Source: CAYOPZ01 sp964406005 (GTDB taxonomy: Bacteria > Bacteroidota > Bacteroidia > Bacteroidales > SM23-62). From it: 64,000 bases of DNA. Positions 9,390 to 18,403 of the stretch are shown here, in pieces; the stretch's first letter is position 1; each line of letters opens with the position of its first letter. The position numbers were made by a program, and so were the translations under genes. The notes beneath the pieces were generated by a model. That model did no database searches. It was given only the letters and a program-made list of their open reading frames with translations, and was not told where the DNA came from. The stretch covers positions 1 through 64,000 of the forward strand of contig CAYOPZ010000006.1 of NCBI GenBank assembly GCA_964406005.1. The letters run 5' to 3'.

Positions 9390-11660
9390 TTAAAATAGCT
9401 CACCAGCATTATCAGAATTGACTGCCTGAATTGCTTCTTCTTCCGCCTTCTTTTTCCAGGATGCAATTCTCTTTCGATGTTGTCCTTCAAATTGACGAAG
9501 ATTACCCATTAAATCTTCATTCAGTAGGGTTACCTCGTATCCCCTTTTTGATTTGGTGCCATTCCACTTCATGTGATTTTCATAGCCTGCCTTTTTCATA
9601 TATGTCCCAAGGATATTTGGAGTGGTCGCATTTGGATTGCCGACACAATCATTAATGAATTCTGAAATCTGGGTAGCGGAATAAAATTCCGTACCGTGAT
9701 CCACGAATCTGGATATATACTCTTCGTAGGCATGGATTTTCCTGTAGGATTCATTGTAATTATAGAGCTCTGCTAGTTCTTCATATGATAACCAGTGTTG
9801 CTCACCTTGCTTCCAGAGCTGATAGGTCTGTGCCCAAAGTTGCTCCATATCAACTTTGTGTAAATAATCGGCCGATTCAATTTCCAGTGGCCAAAACCTT
9901 CTTGAGCCTGTAGGATCAGTAATTATCTCACTGTGGTTGGAGGTGCCAATGATTGATGCTATTTTATAATATTCGGAATTATGTTTGCCGTAAGCTACCC
10001 TGATATTAAATTTCTTCTGACTTAGAAAGCTTTTCAGCTGTTCATTAGATGTTTTATTATTAAGCCATGGAGACATTTCATCCATGGCTAAAATGGCTTT
10101 TTCACAGGAAAGAAGCCTGTCGTCCTTATCACTGAAGTTCATATTCGGCTTTTCTGCGAAAAGAGAATGCCACTGCTCCGGTATTAATTTGCGCATCCAC
10201 CTGGTTTTTCCAACCCCCTGGGGACCAATTAAAATTAAAAGATTTTCATTTGGTGATATGGATGGATTATTTTCATTCTCAGGATTATTGTGAAGTCCAT
10301 TTACTACGCCTATGAACCATCTACGAAGCATTTTTTGTGCCATATTCACATCACGCCCATTTTTGAATTTTAAGGTTTTCAAAAGCTCTTTAAATCTATC
10401 TTCACCATCCCACTGTGGGAGGTCTGCAAGAAATTCTTTTACCGGATTAAATCTTGTTGGTATATATTTTAGGAAGCTTTCAAATTCATCGCGCTTCATT
10501 GACATCTCCAGCACATCTAATCTGATTTTCCCTTCAATACGGTCATTAACAAGTTCCCAGGTTTCCGAATCGGCCGATTCGGAAAAGTAAAGCTGATGAG
10601 TTAGTTCATTATACTTTAACCTAATCTCACTTGCTTCCATTGCGGTCACATTCTTATTTAAGAGATTTCGATTCCCTTGGTGAAAATTTTTGGGAGGCCT
10701 CCATCCACTGAGTTTTGCCATATATACAATAGTACCCATTGTAGATTTTTTACTGGCGCTATTGGGAGGATTACCCTGCCATTTTTTAATGCATTCGTCC
10801 CTGTTGAACTTATTCGAGAATGCACTAAGCTGAAGGAACAGATCCAATCCCTGATTTTCATCCGAAAAGGTATTTTTTAATGCAAACATTACTCTTAGCC
10901 AGTCATGGTAGTGGTCCAGTAACGAAATGTTTTCATTTGCACACCAATGGATAATGTTTTTAACCAGTTTTATATTGGTATTCTCATCATCATTCATGAA
11001 TCTTGTATAATACCCCTCGATCCTTGAATTCAGCAGCGGTTTTAATGTATTACCTTTTCTGGTATAGTCTATCTTCCATCCTACTGCATCCGGATTATAG
11101 TACACATAAGGATCATGAGCATAATAGCATACTCGCGCAATATCCGATCCGGATTTGTCGATTTGGGTTATCTGATATTTTTTTTGATAATAACTTACCA
11201 ATGAATTGAAAGCTTGCTTATGGAAATCTACAGTATCCTCAATAGATGTAAGCTCCGGTAAGTCTAGTCGGTGAATTACTTTAAGCCCATTTCCAGACGG
11301 GGAGAGAAAGGCAAAAATCACCGATGGTTCCATGAAAGAGGCTATTTTTGCACGTAGTTCTTCGGGATTGTTAATCTTATCAATATCAATGACAATCCTT
11401 CCGTGATATCTGGTCAAGGATTTATTGTCGCGATATGAGAACTCACCAGCTGGTATAAATGCCGGGAGTTTAGTTTTTAGGCGCTCTTTTTCATTATAAT
11501 CGGACCTGTCGCCAGTTTTTTGGTATTGACGGTTTGACATCCTAATGAGTGCACATTGTTGCTGTATATCGATATCCTCCTTAATCATTGGGAGAACATC
11601 ATCAAGAGAAAGAATACTGACCTGATCAGGTTTTGTAATGTCTAATAAATTTGTAATCAT
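9390..11660 (-). CDS. VirE/primase-type replication protein
   Basis: This 756-residue protein has the layout common on Bacteroidota mobile elements. An N-terminal BT4734-like/VirE_N domain (about 40-200) contains RIVIDIDKI and the segment FLSPSGNGLK. A primase C-terminal-like segment (about 235-320) follows, then a VirE-type P-loop ATPase with Walker A GPQGVGKT (about 477-484) and a Walker B-like AILAMDEM (about 525). It probably acts in initiation or priming of replication of the excised element. The gene is transcribed toward attL and is the outermost left gene. These proteins are named after virulence-associated protein E but do not imply virulence. Confidence 0.85.
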   Translation of the reverse strand: MITNLLDITKPDQVSILSLDDVLPMIKEDIDIQQQCALIRMSNRQYQKTGDRSDYNEKERLKTKLPAFIPAGEFSYRDNKSLTRYHGRIVIDIDKINNPEELRAKIASFMEPSVIFAFLSPSGNGLKVIHRLDLPELTSIEDTVDFHKQAFNSLVSYYQKKYQITQIDKSGSDIARVCYYAHDPYVYYNPDAVGWKIDYTRKGNTLKPLLNSRIEGYYTRFMNDDENTNIKLVKNIIHWCANENISLLDHYHDWLRVMFALKNTFSDENQGLDLFLQLSAFSNKFNRDECIKKWQGNPPNSASKKSTMGTIVYMAKLSGWRPPKNFHQGNRNLLNKNVTAMEASEIRLKYNELTHQLYFSESADSETWELVNDRIEGKIRLDVLEMSMKRDEFESFLKYIPTRFNPVKEFLADLPQWDGEDRFKELLKTLKFKNGRDVNMAQKMLRRWFIGVVNGLHNNPENENNPSISPNENLLILIGPQGVGKTRWMRKLIPEQWHSLFAEKPNMNFSDKDDRLLSCEKAILAMDEMSPWLNNKTSNEQLKSFLSQKKFNIRVAYGKHNSEYYKIASIIGTSNHSEIITDPTGSRRFWPLEIESADYLHKVDMEQLWAQTYQLWKQGEQHWLSYEELAELYNYNESYRKIHAYEEYISRFVDHGTEFYSATQISEFINDCVGNPNATTPNILGTYMKKAGYENHMKWNGTKSKRGYEVTLLNEDLMGNLRQFEGQHRKRIASWKKKAEEEAIQAVNSDNAGELF

Positions 11661-11775
11661 GACTTTAATGTTAATGGTTGATAAAAACCTGACCGAGAAA
11701 ACCTCAGATTATGCTTGGCATCCGATAACTACGGTAAGGAGATAATTTTGGCTATAATCTTGTAGCCAGCATAGC

Positions 11776-12063
11776 TTAATTGGAACTTATTTCATAGGGT
11801 AAGGGTACCACTTTGAGCGTCATAGTTCCCCAATAAAACATAAGTAGGTAATACTCGTGCCTTTTGGATCGGACAAGACGGAGCATGTTTTTATTTCCTG
11901 ATTCCTCTAATTCATGAATCAGTCTTTTCCTATTTGTTGCAATGATTTCATTGCAATCAGTTAATTCCGGCGCATGAACATGTGTCATGCACGAAATCTC
12001 ATGGTGAATGCGGGGTTGATCATTCGAAGGAATTCCCCCAACGTGAATAGTAAGTGTTTGCAT
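11776..12063 (-). CDS. Small hypothetical protein of the element
   Basis: This is a 95-residue protein between the primase gene and another unknown gene, same strand. It is hydrophilic at the N-terminus with several His and Cys residues (HHEISCMTHVHAPELTDC), then a basic helix (NRKRLIHELEESGNKNMLRLVRSKRHEYY) and a hydrophobic tail. The paired His/Cys suggest possible metal binding, but this is speculative. No family recognised. Confidence 0.5.
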   Translation of the reverse strand: MQTLTIHVGGIPSNDQPRIHHEISCMTHVHAPELTDCNEIIATNRKRLIHELEESGNKNMLRLVRSKRHEYYLLMFYWGTMTLKVVPLPYEISSN

Positions 12064-12238
12064 TTCGAGTTATTTATAATTTCCTGGCACAACTCGTTAT
12101 TGCTTTACTATTCACCAGATGATAGAAATTTCGATTATTTCCGAGACAAAAATAATCACACAACTAGTTGAATGCAAGCATTTCTTGTTAAATAAAAATT
12201 AAAATTTAATACAGCACAACTTACAAATTGAAAGCACC

Positions 12239-12688
12239 CTAGTTCACAAATATTTTAAGGGAAGGATTATCTGTAATTTGCTTAGAGAGATAGCAGACCA
12301 ATCCCGGAAGATTGTTCACTTCCTTTCGGTGAAAAGACTGAATCAATCCCTCATTCAATTCAATCCAGGATCGTTTAAGGGAAAGAATCATCGGTGAGTT
12401 TTTTGCTATCATATGGCAGTGGAAAAAAGATTCCGGAATGAACATATCCCGGTAATCCTGGATCTTGTTCTGAAAAATAGACCTTTCAGCTTCAATTACT
12501 CCAACGCAGGCAACCGGAAATTGATTCAGCAAATCCGAAATTTGCTGAATCAACCCATCAACCGATATTGATTTAACCGGTTTAAAAGTCAGGAACTGAT
12601 CCCCTTCAGTCAGGTTCTTCTTCCTGCTATGGTAGTTCAACAATTCCTGACCAAGATAAAAATCTGATATGTCATTCAAAACTTTCAT
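12239..12688 (-). CDS. Hypothetical protein of the element
   Basis: This is a 149-residue soluble, mostly helical protein without a domain I recognise. It follows the excisionase-like gene on the same strand after a probable terminator, and its upstream region carries an unusual cluster of ATACT half-sites (12711-12734). Its place in the element's left module suggests a maintenance or replication-control role, by context only. Confidence 0.55.
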   Translation of the reverse strand: MKVLNDISDFYLGQELLNYHSRKKNLTEGDQFLTFKPVKSISVDGLIQQISDLLNQFPVACVGVIEAERSIFQNKIQDYRDMFIPESFFHCHMIAKNSPMILSLKRSWIELNEGLIQSFHRKEVNNLPGLVCYLSKQITDNPSLKIFVN

Positions 12689-12710
12689 GGGGCTCTGGGT
12701 ATCAGTATTC

Positions 12711-12734
12711 AGTATATTAATACTATATAGTATC
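12711..12734. promoter_or_regulatory. Palindromic ATACT cluster upstream of the 149-aa gene
   Basis: A perfect 14-bp palindrome ATACTATATAGTAT (12720-12733) overlaps a second inverted pair of AGTAT/ATACT half-sites starting at 12711. It lies 23-46 bp upstream of the start at 12688. It could be an operator or part of a replication region; function is not shown. Confidence 0.45.
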
Positions 12735-12779
12735 TATCCTATTCAAGTAGTAAGGTTTCGATGGGAAACCAGTAATAAA

Positions 12780-12844
12780 AATCCCGTCACCAGGGCATTC
12801 AATTCTTTCGGAGAAATCTGAGCAAGTACGGTGATGACGGGATT
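12780..12844 (-). terminator. Probable terminator of the HTH gene
   Basis: The 10-bp arms AATCCCGTCA (12780-12789) and TGACGGGATT (12835-12844) are perfectly complementary, with a 45-nt loop that can pair further. On the minus strand the stem is followed by T-rich sequence. It lies 46 bp past the stop of the HTH gene. Confidence 0.55.
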
Positions 12845-12889
12845 ATAAAATATCTTCATGTGAAAATCCATACTTGCTTATTTATATAT

Positions 12890-13228
12890 TCACCCTCTCC
12901 ACAGCGATTTTGCATGTTGTTGCAATTTTTCATCTACATCTGATTTAAACTCTTCTTTGGTATGTTGCCTGTCCTTTTCCAGCCAGGCATACACTTCTGA
13001 TTTTTTGAATAACAAGCGCTTCCCATTTTTAAAATGAGGTATTTTCCGCTGGGATGTCATCTTATAAATTGTGGATGGCGAACGTTTTATCCACCCGGAA
13101 CATTCTTCCAGATCACCAATCATGTCCTCGCCAACACTTTTCTTCTCTGCCAACCTGGCAATAAGGTCACTAACCAATATTTCCATACTTGCCAGCTTCC
13201 TTTCTAATGATTCAATACTATTTTCCAT
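12890..13228 (-). CDS. Excisionase-like helix-turn-helix protein
   Basis: This 112-residue protein begins at the ATG at 13228 (MENSIESLERK); the longer frame to 13279 adds 17 unlikely residues. A short coiled coil (about 2-30) precedes a MerR/excisionase-type HTH_17 domain (about 40-95): ECSGWIKRSPSTIYKMTSQRKIPHFKNGKRLLFKKSEVYAWL. The wing region (IPHFKNGKRLLF then SEVYAWL) is diagnostic. Such proteins are common next to integrase or replication genes of Bacteroidota elements and act as excision or regulatory factors. Here it is at the opposite end from the integrase. Confidence 0.8.
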   Translation of the reverse strand: MENSIESLERKLASMEILVSDLIARLAEKKSVGEDMIGDLEECSGWIKRSPSTIYKMTSQRKIPHFKNGKRLLFKKSEVYAWLEKDRQHTKEEFKSDVDEKLQQHAKSLWRG

Positions 13229-13350
13229 AATTAATTTTATTATGGTATGCACAAGATCAGCCCAGGGTCTCAAAATCAAGAAAAAAATTGTTACATCCTT
13301 TCATTTTTCAGCATCAAAGCCTCCATATAACCCTTATATACAGGTTATTA

Positions 13351-13383
13351 TACCCATTTTGGGTAAATTTATTATTTTTACCC
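13351..13383. promoter_or_regulatory. Inverted repeat upstream of the 265-aa gene
   Basis: TACCC (13351-13355) and GGGTA (13361-13365) form a perfect inverted repeat with a 5-nt centre. A third TACCC lies at 13379-13383, ending 4 bp before the ATG at 13388. The position fits an operator acting on the 265-aa gene or the divergent HTH gene. Confidence 0.4.
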
Positions 13384-13387
13384 TACT

Positions 13388-14185
13388 ATGAAAATTAGAA
13401 ATATTTTAAAGCCAAAACCACTATCAGTCATCAGGGAAGAGGTGCCAAACCGCTACCGCTATTCCATGATAGGAGAACAACTGTACGATCTTAATTCCGG
13501 AAATATATTCCAGTCATTCTCTAACGCAGCGAAAGATATTTCAACCGAAGATCTGTATAATAAGATAATCGAAGCTTTTCGTAAGGGAGATAAAATAATT
13601 ACATGGAATGAACTCTACTTCGGCGGATTTCATTACCGGGATTTTATTATCCTGAATGAATTATTCAGTTCTCTCCAGAAATGGGATGTTAGTTTTTGCA
13701 ATAGCATCTTCAATGGAGAAACCGAACTTTTCCAAATTCAAATTATTAATATCACATCTGAGGAACACTATATGTTTTTCACCAAGGACCTTTCTTACAA
13801 AGATCGGTTGATTTCCGAGGTCAATAAACTGGAACTTGTAAAACTCCATCTTGAATTTGAATCCCTTGGAGGAAAGTATGACAGCCCCAGTCGCTTCCTC
13901 GATCTCGTTGAACGGGCCGGATGGGAAAATGGTATTAAAATGATTACAGCGATTAATAGTGTCATTACTATGCTCCAATCGACAGGGAAACTTGGCAGGG
14001 AGGATATTATGACTCAGGTAAGCGACCGCCTACAATCAGATGACCATTGTATTGTTTACAGGTTTTTTCCTGGCAATGAAGGTTACCAGCTAATTACTTA
14101 TCATCTATTCGAGGAAAACACTACTAAGGTGCGGATCTTCAAAGGGGATATTGAAGAATATGCTGCAGAAGTGTTTGATTGGTGA
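13388..14185 (+). CDS. Hypothetical protein, 265 aa
   Basis: This soluble protein has no signal peptide or membrane segment and no domain I recognise. It is the first plus-strand gene of the element and precedes the two-component operon by 85 bp. It mixes beta-rich stretches with a helical segment near 185-215. It is probably independent of the two-component operon, which has its own promoter at 14259. Function unknown. Confidence 0.6.
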   Translation: MKIRNILKPKPLSVIREEVPNRYRYSMIGEQLYDLNSGNIFQSFSNAAKDISTEDLYNKIIEAFRKGDKIITWNELYFGGFHYRDFIILNELFSSLQKWDVSFCNSIFNGETELFQIQIINITSEEHYMFFTKDLSYKDRLISEVNKLELVKLHLEFESLGGKYDSPSRFLDLVERAGWENGIKMITAINSVITMLQSTGKLGREDIMTQVSDRLQSDDHCIVYRFFPGNEGYQLITYHLFEENTTKVRIFKGDIEEYAAEVFDW

Positions 14186-14231
14186 CATTTCCCTCCAATA
14201 TCTAATTTGGATTTTTAAGCGCCAATAATTA

Positions 14232-14266
14232 CTTTAGAATTCCTTTAGAATCATACATTCTTTTTG
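14232..14266 (+). promoter_or_regulatory. Response-regulator box and promoter before the two-component operon
   Basis: Two tandem 11-mers, CTTTAGAATTC (14232-14242) and CTTTAGAATCA (14243-14253), are followed after 5 nt by TCTTTTTG (14259-14266), a one-mismatch -7 element. OmpR-family regulators typically bind direct repeats of about one helical turn. The same arrangement recurs at 22621 and 31387, so this is probably an autoregulatory site. Confidence 0.7.
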
Positions 14267-14270
14267 CACT

Positions 14271-14948
14271 ATGAAAGTCTTAATCATAGAGGATGAAGTC
14301 GAACTGCTTATTGCAATAAGCAATTTCCTTACAAGGGAAAAATACATATGCGAATTGGCTGAAAATTTTGAAAAGGCTGAGGATAAGATTGCAACATATG
14401 AGTATGACATCATTCTTCTGGATATTACCCTGCCAGATGGGAACGGCTTAGAACTGCTAAACAGGATAAAGAAACGTCAGAAATTAGCATGTATCATTAT
14501 CATATCAGCTAAAAATTCATTGGATGACAAGATTCAAGGACTGGACCTCGGAGCGGATGATTATATAACCAAACCTTTTTACCTCTCGGAACTCAACGCA
14601 AGAATTAAAGCAGTTCTGAGAAGAAAACAGTTTGATGGAACTAGCACGATAACATTCAATGAGATATCCGTTGATACCGACAGTAAGGCTGTTTCAGTTA
14701 AAGGGAATAATATAATACTCACGAAAAAGGAGTATGACTTATTACTTTTTTTTATGATCAATAAGAACAGGGTGCTTACAAAAGAAGCAATAGCTGAGCA
14801 CTTGTGGGAAGATAATATTGATCTGTCAGATAATTTCGACTTTATCTATACACATCTAAATAACATCCGGAAGAAACTCAAATCTGCCGGTGGTTCTGAC
14901 TATATAAAAACACTTTACGGAATGGGCTATAAATTCACTGATCAATGA
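14271..14948 (+). CDS. OmpR-family response regulator
   Basis: This 225-residue protein has a receiver domain (1-120) with acidic pocket Glu7/Asp8, phospho-acceptor Asp51 in LLDITLPDG, and Lys101 in DDYITKPF. An OmpR/PhoB-type winged helix (about 130-222) ends in TLYGMGYKF, the usual wing motif. It overlaps the histidine kinase gene by 4 bp and heads an operon ending in efflux and PagL-like genes, so it probably senses envelope stress or a toxic compound and controls the pump. A tandem-repeat site precedes it. Confidence 0.93.
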   Translation: MKVLIIEDEVELLIAISNFLTREKYICELAENFEKAEDKIATYEYDIILLDITLPDGNGLELLNRIKKRQKLACIIIISAKNSLDDKIQGLDLGADDYITKPFYLSELNARIKAVLRRKQFDGTSTITFNEISVDTDSKAVSVKGNNIILTKKEYDLLLFFMINKNRVLTKEAIAEHLWEDNIDLSDNFDFIYTHLNNIRKKLKSAGGSDYIKTLYGMGYKFTDQ

Positions 14949-16186
14949 AATTCCTGACTAAAATAAACCGCAATTATCTTTTACCTCTAACTGTCGTACT
15001 AATAATTATGACTGTTGCAGGCTATTTGATCCTACGAATAATAATAACACAGGGGGCAAAGGAAAATCTGCTTTCGAAAATGTACCTGGTTGAACAACAG
15101 ATTCAAAATACTGGGGAAATACCGAATCTTCATCCGGTAATTGAAGTTCAAAAGACTGAACAGGAACCTGATATATGCCCCTCTTTCAAAAAAGCAAAGA
15201 TCTGGAGCGATCAAGAAATGGAAGATGAAATTTTTCTTGAGTACTCGGCAAAAATCAATGTTGATGGATCGTGGTACATTGTAAAACTACGTCAGTTCAC
15301 ATTTGAGAATGAGGATCTTATATTAATCCTGGTATTAACATTGTTCCTGTTGCTTTTGTCAGCATTTACTATCTCTTACTTCTCGACAAGAAAAATGAAC
15401 AGGACTGTCTGGGACAACTTTGAACATAATCTTCATGTAATCGAAAATTATAGTCTCAAACAGCAGGATGATATTGCACTCGAAAGATCAGACATTGAAG
15501 AGTTCGAGCGATTAAGCAACATAATTACTGATTTCACCAGGAAGATGAGATCAGATTATGTGTCATTAAAAGAGTTCACGGAAAATGCCTCGCATGAAAT
15601 ACAAACCCCTGTATCAATTGCCCTGATGAACCTGGAAGAGATATTACAGAATGACATCAAAGAGGATCTCTTTCAAAAAGTAGTGAATGTAATTAATTCC
15701 TTGAAACGTCTTTCAGCTATAAACCAGAATCTTATCCTTCTGACGAAAATCGAAAACAGGCAGTTTGAGTCATCCAATGAAGTTACTATCAATGAAAAAA
15801 TTTTACAAAAAAAGGATGAATATATAGGCCTCTTTGAATCAAAAGAACTGGACGTGAAGATTCAATCTGAAGGAGATTTTGTAGTCCGGATGAATGAATA
15901 CCTTTCAGACATACTGGTAGGCAATCTGCTATCCAATGCAGTTAAACATAACATCATGGGCGGGGAAATCAGGATATTGATCAAGCCGGGTTTTTTAAAG
16001 ATTTGCAATACAGCTGAACAAAACATCCTTACCAATAAGAACATTTTTAACCGGTTTGTAAGCGGAAAACCAATGTCTTCCGGACTTGGTCTTGCAATTG
16101 TCAGCCAGATCTGTGAGTTACACAACCTCGATGTACATTATCAAAAAGATGATCTTCATTGTTTTACAGTACAAACCAAATCATAA
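14945..16186 (+). CDS. Membrane sensor histidine kinase
   Basis: This 413-residue kinase has two transmembrane helices (about 11-34 and 124-147) flanking a small periplasmic sensor of about 90 residues. The HisKA domain has phospho-acceptor His217 in ENASHEIQTP. The catalytic domain has an N-box VGNLLSNAVKHN (about 324-335) and a G-box SGLGLAI (about 378-384). The protein is shorter than average, with a compact ATPase domain. It is translationally coupled to the response regulator (ATGA overlap) and is 9 bp from the TolC-like gene, consistent with a self-contained sensing and efflux operon. Confidence 0.92.
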   Translation: MKFLTKINRNYLLPLTVVLIIMTVAGYLILRIIITQGAKENLLSKMYLVEQQIQNTGEIPNLHPVIEVQKTEQEPDICPSFKKAKIWSDQEMEDEIFLEYSAKINVDGSWYIVKLRQFTFENEDLILILVLTLFLLLLSAFTISYFSTRKMNRTVWDNFEHNLHVIENYSLKQQDDIALERSDIEEFERLSNIITDFTRKMRSDYVSLKEFTENASHEIQTPVSIALMNLEEILQNDIKEDLFQKVVNVINSLKRLSAINQNLILLTKIENRQFESSNEVTINEKILQKKDEYIGLFESKELDVKIQSEGDFVVRMNEYLSDILVGNLLSNAVKHNIMGGEIRILIKPGFLKICNTAEQNILTNKNIFNRFVSGKPMSSGLGLAIVSQICELHNLDVHYQKDDLHCFTVQTKS

Positions 16187-16195
16187 TACCCGGCA

Positions 16196-17482
16196 GTGAA
16201 AAAATTAGTCATAACAATACTGTTTGCTGTTGCAGGCTCGCAGTTCATGAATGCCCAGGAAAGGGATCTTGATTTCTATATCATTCAGGCAAAAGAAAAC
16301 AGTCCGCTTATTCAACAGGCAGACAATGAAAACAAGATCGTGTCCCTTGACCTGGAGCAAATGAACAGGATACTTTATAAACCTGAAATTAACCTGGTTT
16401 CAGGATTTACACTTTCTCCGATTATTTCAAGGGACAATAATAGCAACAGCTTTCATCTGGTATCTGAAGGCGCAACGGATTACATAGGTCATGACCTTGC
16501 CCTGACCGATGGAGGGCAATACCAGGCATTGGTTTCGCTGCGTCAACCATTATTGTCAGGATCAAAATTTGAGGCATATTCGAACAGAGCAGATATTTCA
16601 AAACGGATCAATGAAAATAACATATCACTGACCATACATGAGTTACAGCAGGTAGTGAGCTACCAATATCTTCTCTGCATCAAAGCCAATAAAGAGGCAG
16701 AGAATACCCTGTCACTGCTGAGGAAACTCGAAGATGAGTACAATTTGGTTCAAAAACTTGTGAGTAACGGGATATATAAGCAAACAGACCTCATGCTGTT
16801 ACAAATTGAACTTGAGAAATATAATCTTGAATATATAACCTACCGCTCTGATTACATTTCAAATCTTTTTGACTTAAACCTTATATGCGGAATATCAGAC
16901 ACCCTTATTGTTGATCTAAAGAATATTGATTTCTCGATCAATCCAGAAATTACCGGAAAATCCGGCTTCCTTACCGGATTTGTACTTGATAGCCTCAGTA
17001 TTCTTTCAGACCAGGCAATCGATGAATTGAAATACAAGCCCCAATTGGAATTATTTGCTGATGCGGGACTTAATGCTACTTACCTTCCCTATCCGAAGCG
17101 GATTGGATTGAGTACCGGACTAACATTCAGCTGGAATATCTTTGATGGGCACCAGCGTGACATTCAGAGGGAGAAATCGACCATTAATATGCAGACGATT
17201 GAATTCAATAAGAAACATTTCATGACTAAGAATGAAATCAGTAAAATCAAGATTCTTAATCAGATCAGTTCTATTAATGAGAGGATTATACTGATGCAAA
17301 AGCAGGCAGATACCTATAAACGGCTTTTTGATGCATATTCAAAAGAGTTAAGTATCGGAGAAGCTTCTGTAATGGATTTTAAAAATCTGCTTCAGGATAT
17401 TGCTATGAATAATAATGATTTACTGCAGCTCAAATCAGAAAAGCAATTCCTGATCAATTCATATAATTATCTGAATTATTAA
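16196..17482 (+). CDS. TolC-family outer-membrane efflux protein
   Basis: This 428-residue protein starts at GTG 16196, nine bases after the kinase stop, with a signal peptide ending near NAQ. Long amphipathic helical repeats (about 100-230 and 320-425) alternate with beta segments, as in TolC/OEP trimers. Segments such as QYQALVSLRQPLLSG and GLTFSWNIFDGHQRD match the family. It would form the outer-membrane channel of the pump encoded by the next two genes. Confidence 0.88.
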   Translation: MKKLVITILFAVAGSQFMNAQERDLDFYIIQAKENSPLIQQADNENKIVSLDLEQMNRILYKPEINLVSGFTLSPIISRDNNSNSFHLVSEGATDYIGHDLALTDGGQYQALVSLRQPLLSGSKFEAYSNRADISKRINENNISLTIHELQQVVSYQYLLCIKANKEAENTLSLLRKLEDEYNLVQKLVSNGIYKQTDLMLLQIELEKYNLEYITYRSDYISNLFDLNLICGISDTLIVDLKNIDFSINPEITGKSGFLTGFVLDSLSILSDQAIDELKYKPQLELFADAGLNATYLPYPKRIGLSTGLTFSWNIFDGHQRDIQREKSTINMQTIEFNKKHFMTKNEISKIKILNQISSINERIILMQKQADTYKRLFDAYSKELSIGEASVMDFKNLLQDIAMNNNDLLQLKSEKQFLINSYNYLNY

Positions 17483-17493
17483 AAATACCCATA

Positions 17494-18402
17494 ATGAAAA
17501 GGTTATCAATATTAATTGTATGCTATAGTCTGATTCATCTTCTACCTTCCTGTAAAACCAAAAATAATATCGATGAAGAACAGATGCCCATTGTTTCGGT
17601 TAAGGCAGAATCCCTTGTCAGGGGTGCGATTGAAAGTGAAGTGAATTTTAACGGGAATACGGTATATCTGGAAAAAAACCAGGTTGTTGCCCCCATTTCC
17701 GGGTATGTGGTCAGGGCGAACGTAAAATTCGGACAGGAGGTGCAAAAAGACATGGTTCTTTTCGAGCTTAAAACCAGGGAGAGTACAGTTTTAGAAACAA
17801 GTAACGATACCTCAGGAATATCAGGTAAAGTATTGATACATGCAAATTCTGGTGGTTATATTAATGAACTGAATATCTACAAGACGGGAGTTTATGTAGC
17901 GGAAGGAAGTCTCCTGTGCAATATTGTTAACAGCAAAGATCTCCTGATCAAATTGAACATGCCTTATGAATATGTTTCACTTCTCAGCAGTGAACAAAAG
18001 TGTAAGATAAAGTTGGTGGACAGTACAATAATCAGTGGATCGGTATACAGGATACTGCCTTCTGTAGATGTATCAAATCAGACTCAGACCGTCCTAATAA
18101 ATGCTGAAACCGAAAGGTTATTACCTGAAAACCTGAATCTTCTGATATATTTTGTGAAGGAAAAACATAATAATGTATTGCTTATTTCAAAATCATCGTT
18201 GATGACCGATGAGACTCAGCATGAATTCTGGATTATGAAAATTGGGACGGGAAATACGGCGGTTAAGGTTCCAGTGATAAAAGGTCTTGAAAATGACAGT
18301 TTAGTTGAGATCATTTCCCCAGATCTGAATGTGAACGATTTGATCATTAGTCAGGGTGCTTACGGCTTGCCAGACAGCACTTTGGTCAGCATTGTTAATT
18401 GA
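17494..18402 (+). CDS. RND efflux periplasmic adaptor (lipoprotein)
   Basis: This 302-residue membrane-fusion protein has a lipoprotein signal ending in LPSC (Cys20). The lipoyl/barrel-sandwich halves are visible as NQVVAPISGYVVRANVKFGQEV and SGKVLIHANSGGYINEL, with no long helical hairpin between them, which is short for the family. A beta-barrel domain follows (about 150-225). It links the RND pump to the TolC-like channel. The stop overlaps nothing and is one base from the pump's ATG. Confidence 0.88.
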   Translation: MKRLSILIVCYSLIHLLPSCKTKNNIDEEQMPIVSVKAESLVRGAIESEVNFNGNTVYLEKNQVVAPISGYVVRANVKFGQEVQKDMVLFELKTRESTVLETSNDTSGISGKVLIHANSGGYINELNIYKTGVYVAEGSLLCNIVNSKDLLIKLNMPYEYVSLLSSEQKCKIKLVDSTIISGSVYRILPSVDVSNQTQTVLINAETERLLPENLNLLIYFVKEKHNNVLLISKSSLMTDETQHEFWIMKIGTGNTAVKVPVIKGLENDSLVEIISPDLNVNDLIISQGAYGLPDSTLVSIVN

Positions 18403-18403
18403 T

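Noticed and set aside
18356..18403. Upstream extension of the RND pump
   Set aside because: It overlaps the adaptor gene, and the ATG at 18404 directly follows that gene's stop and starts the typical first helix.
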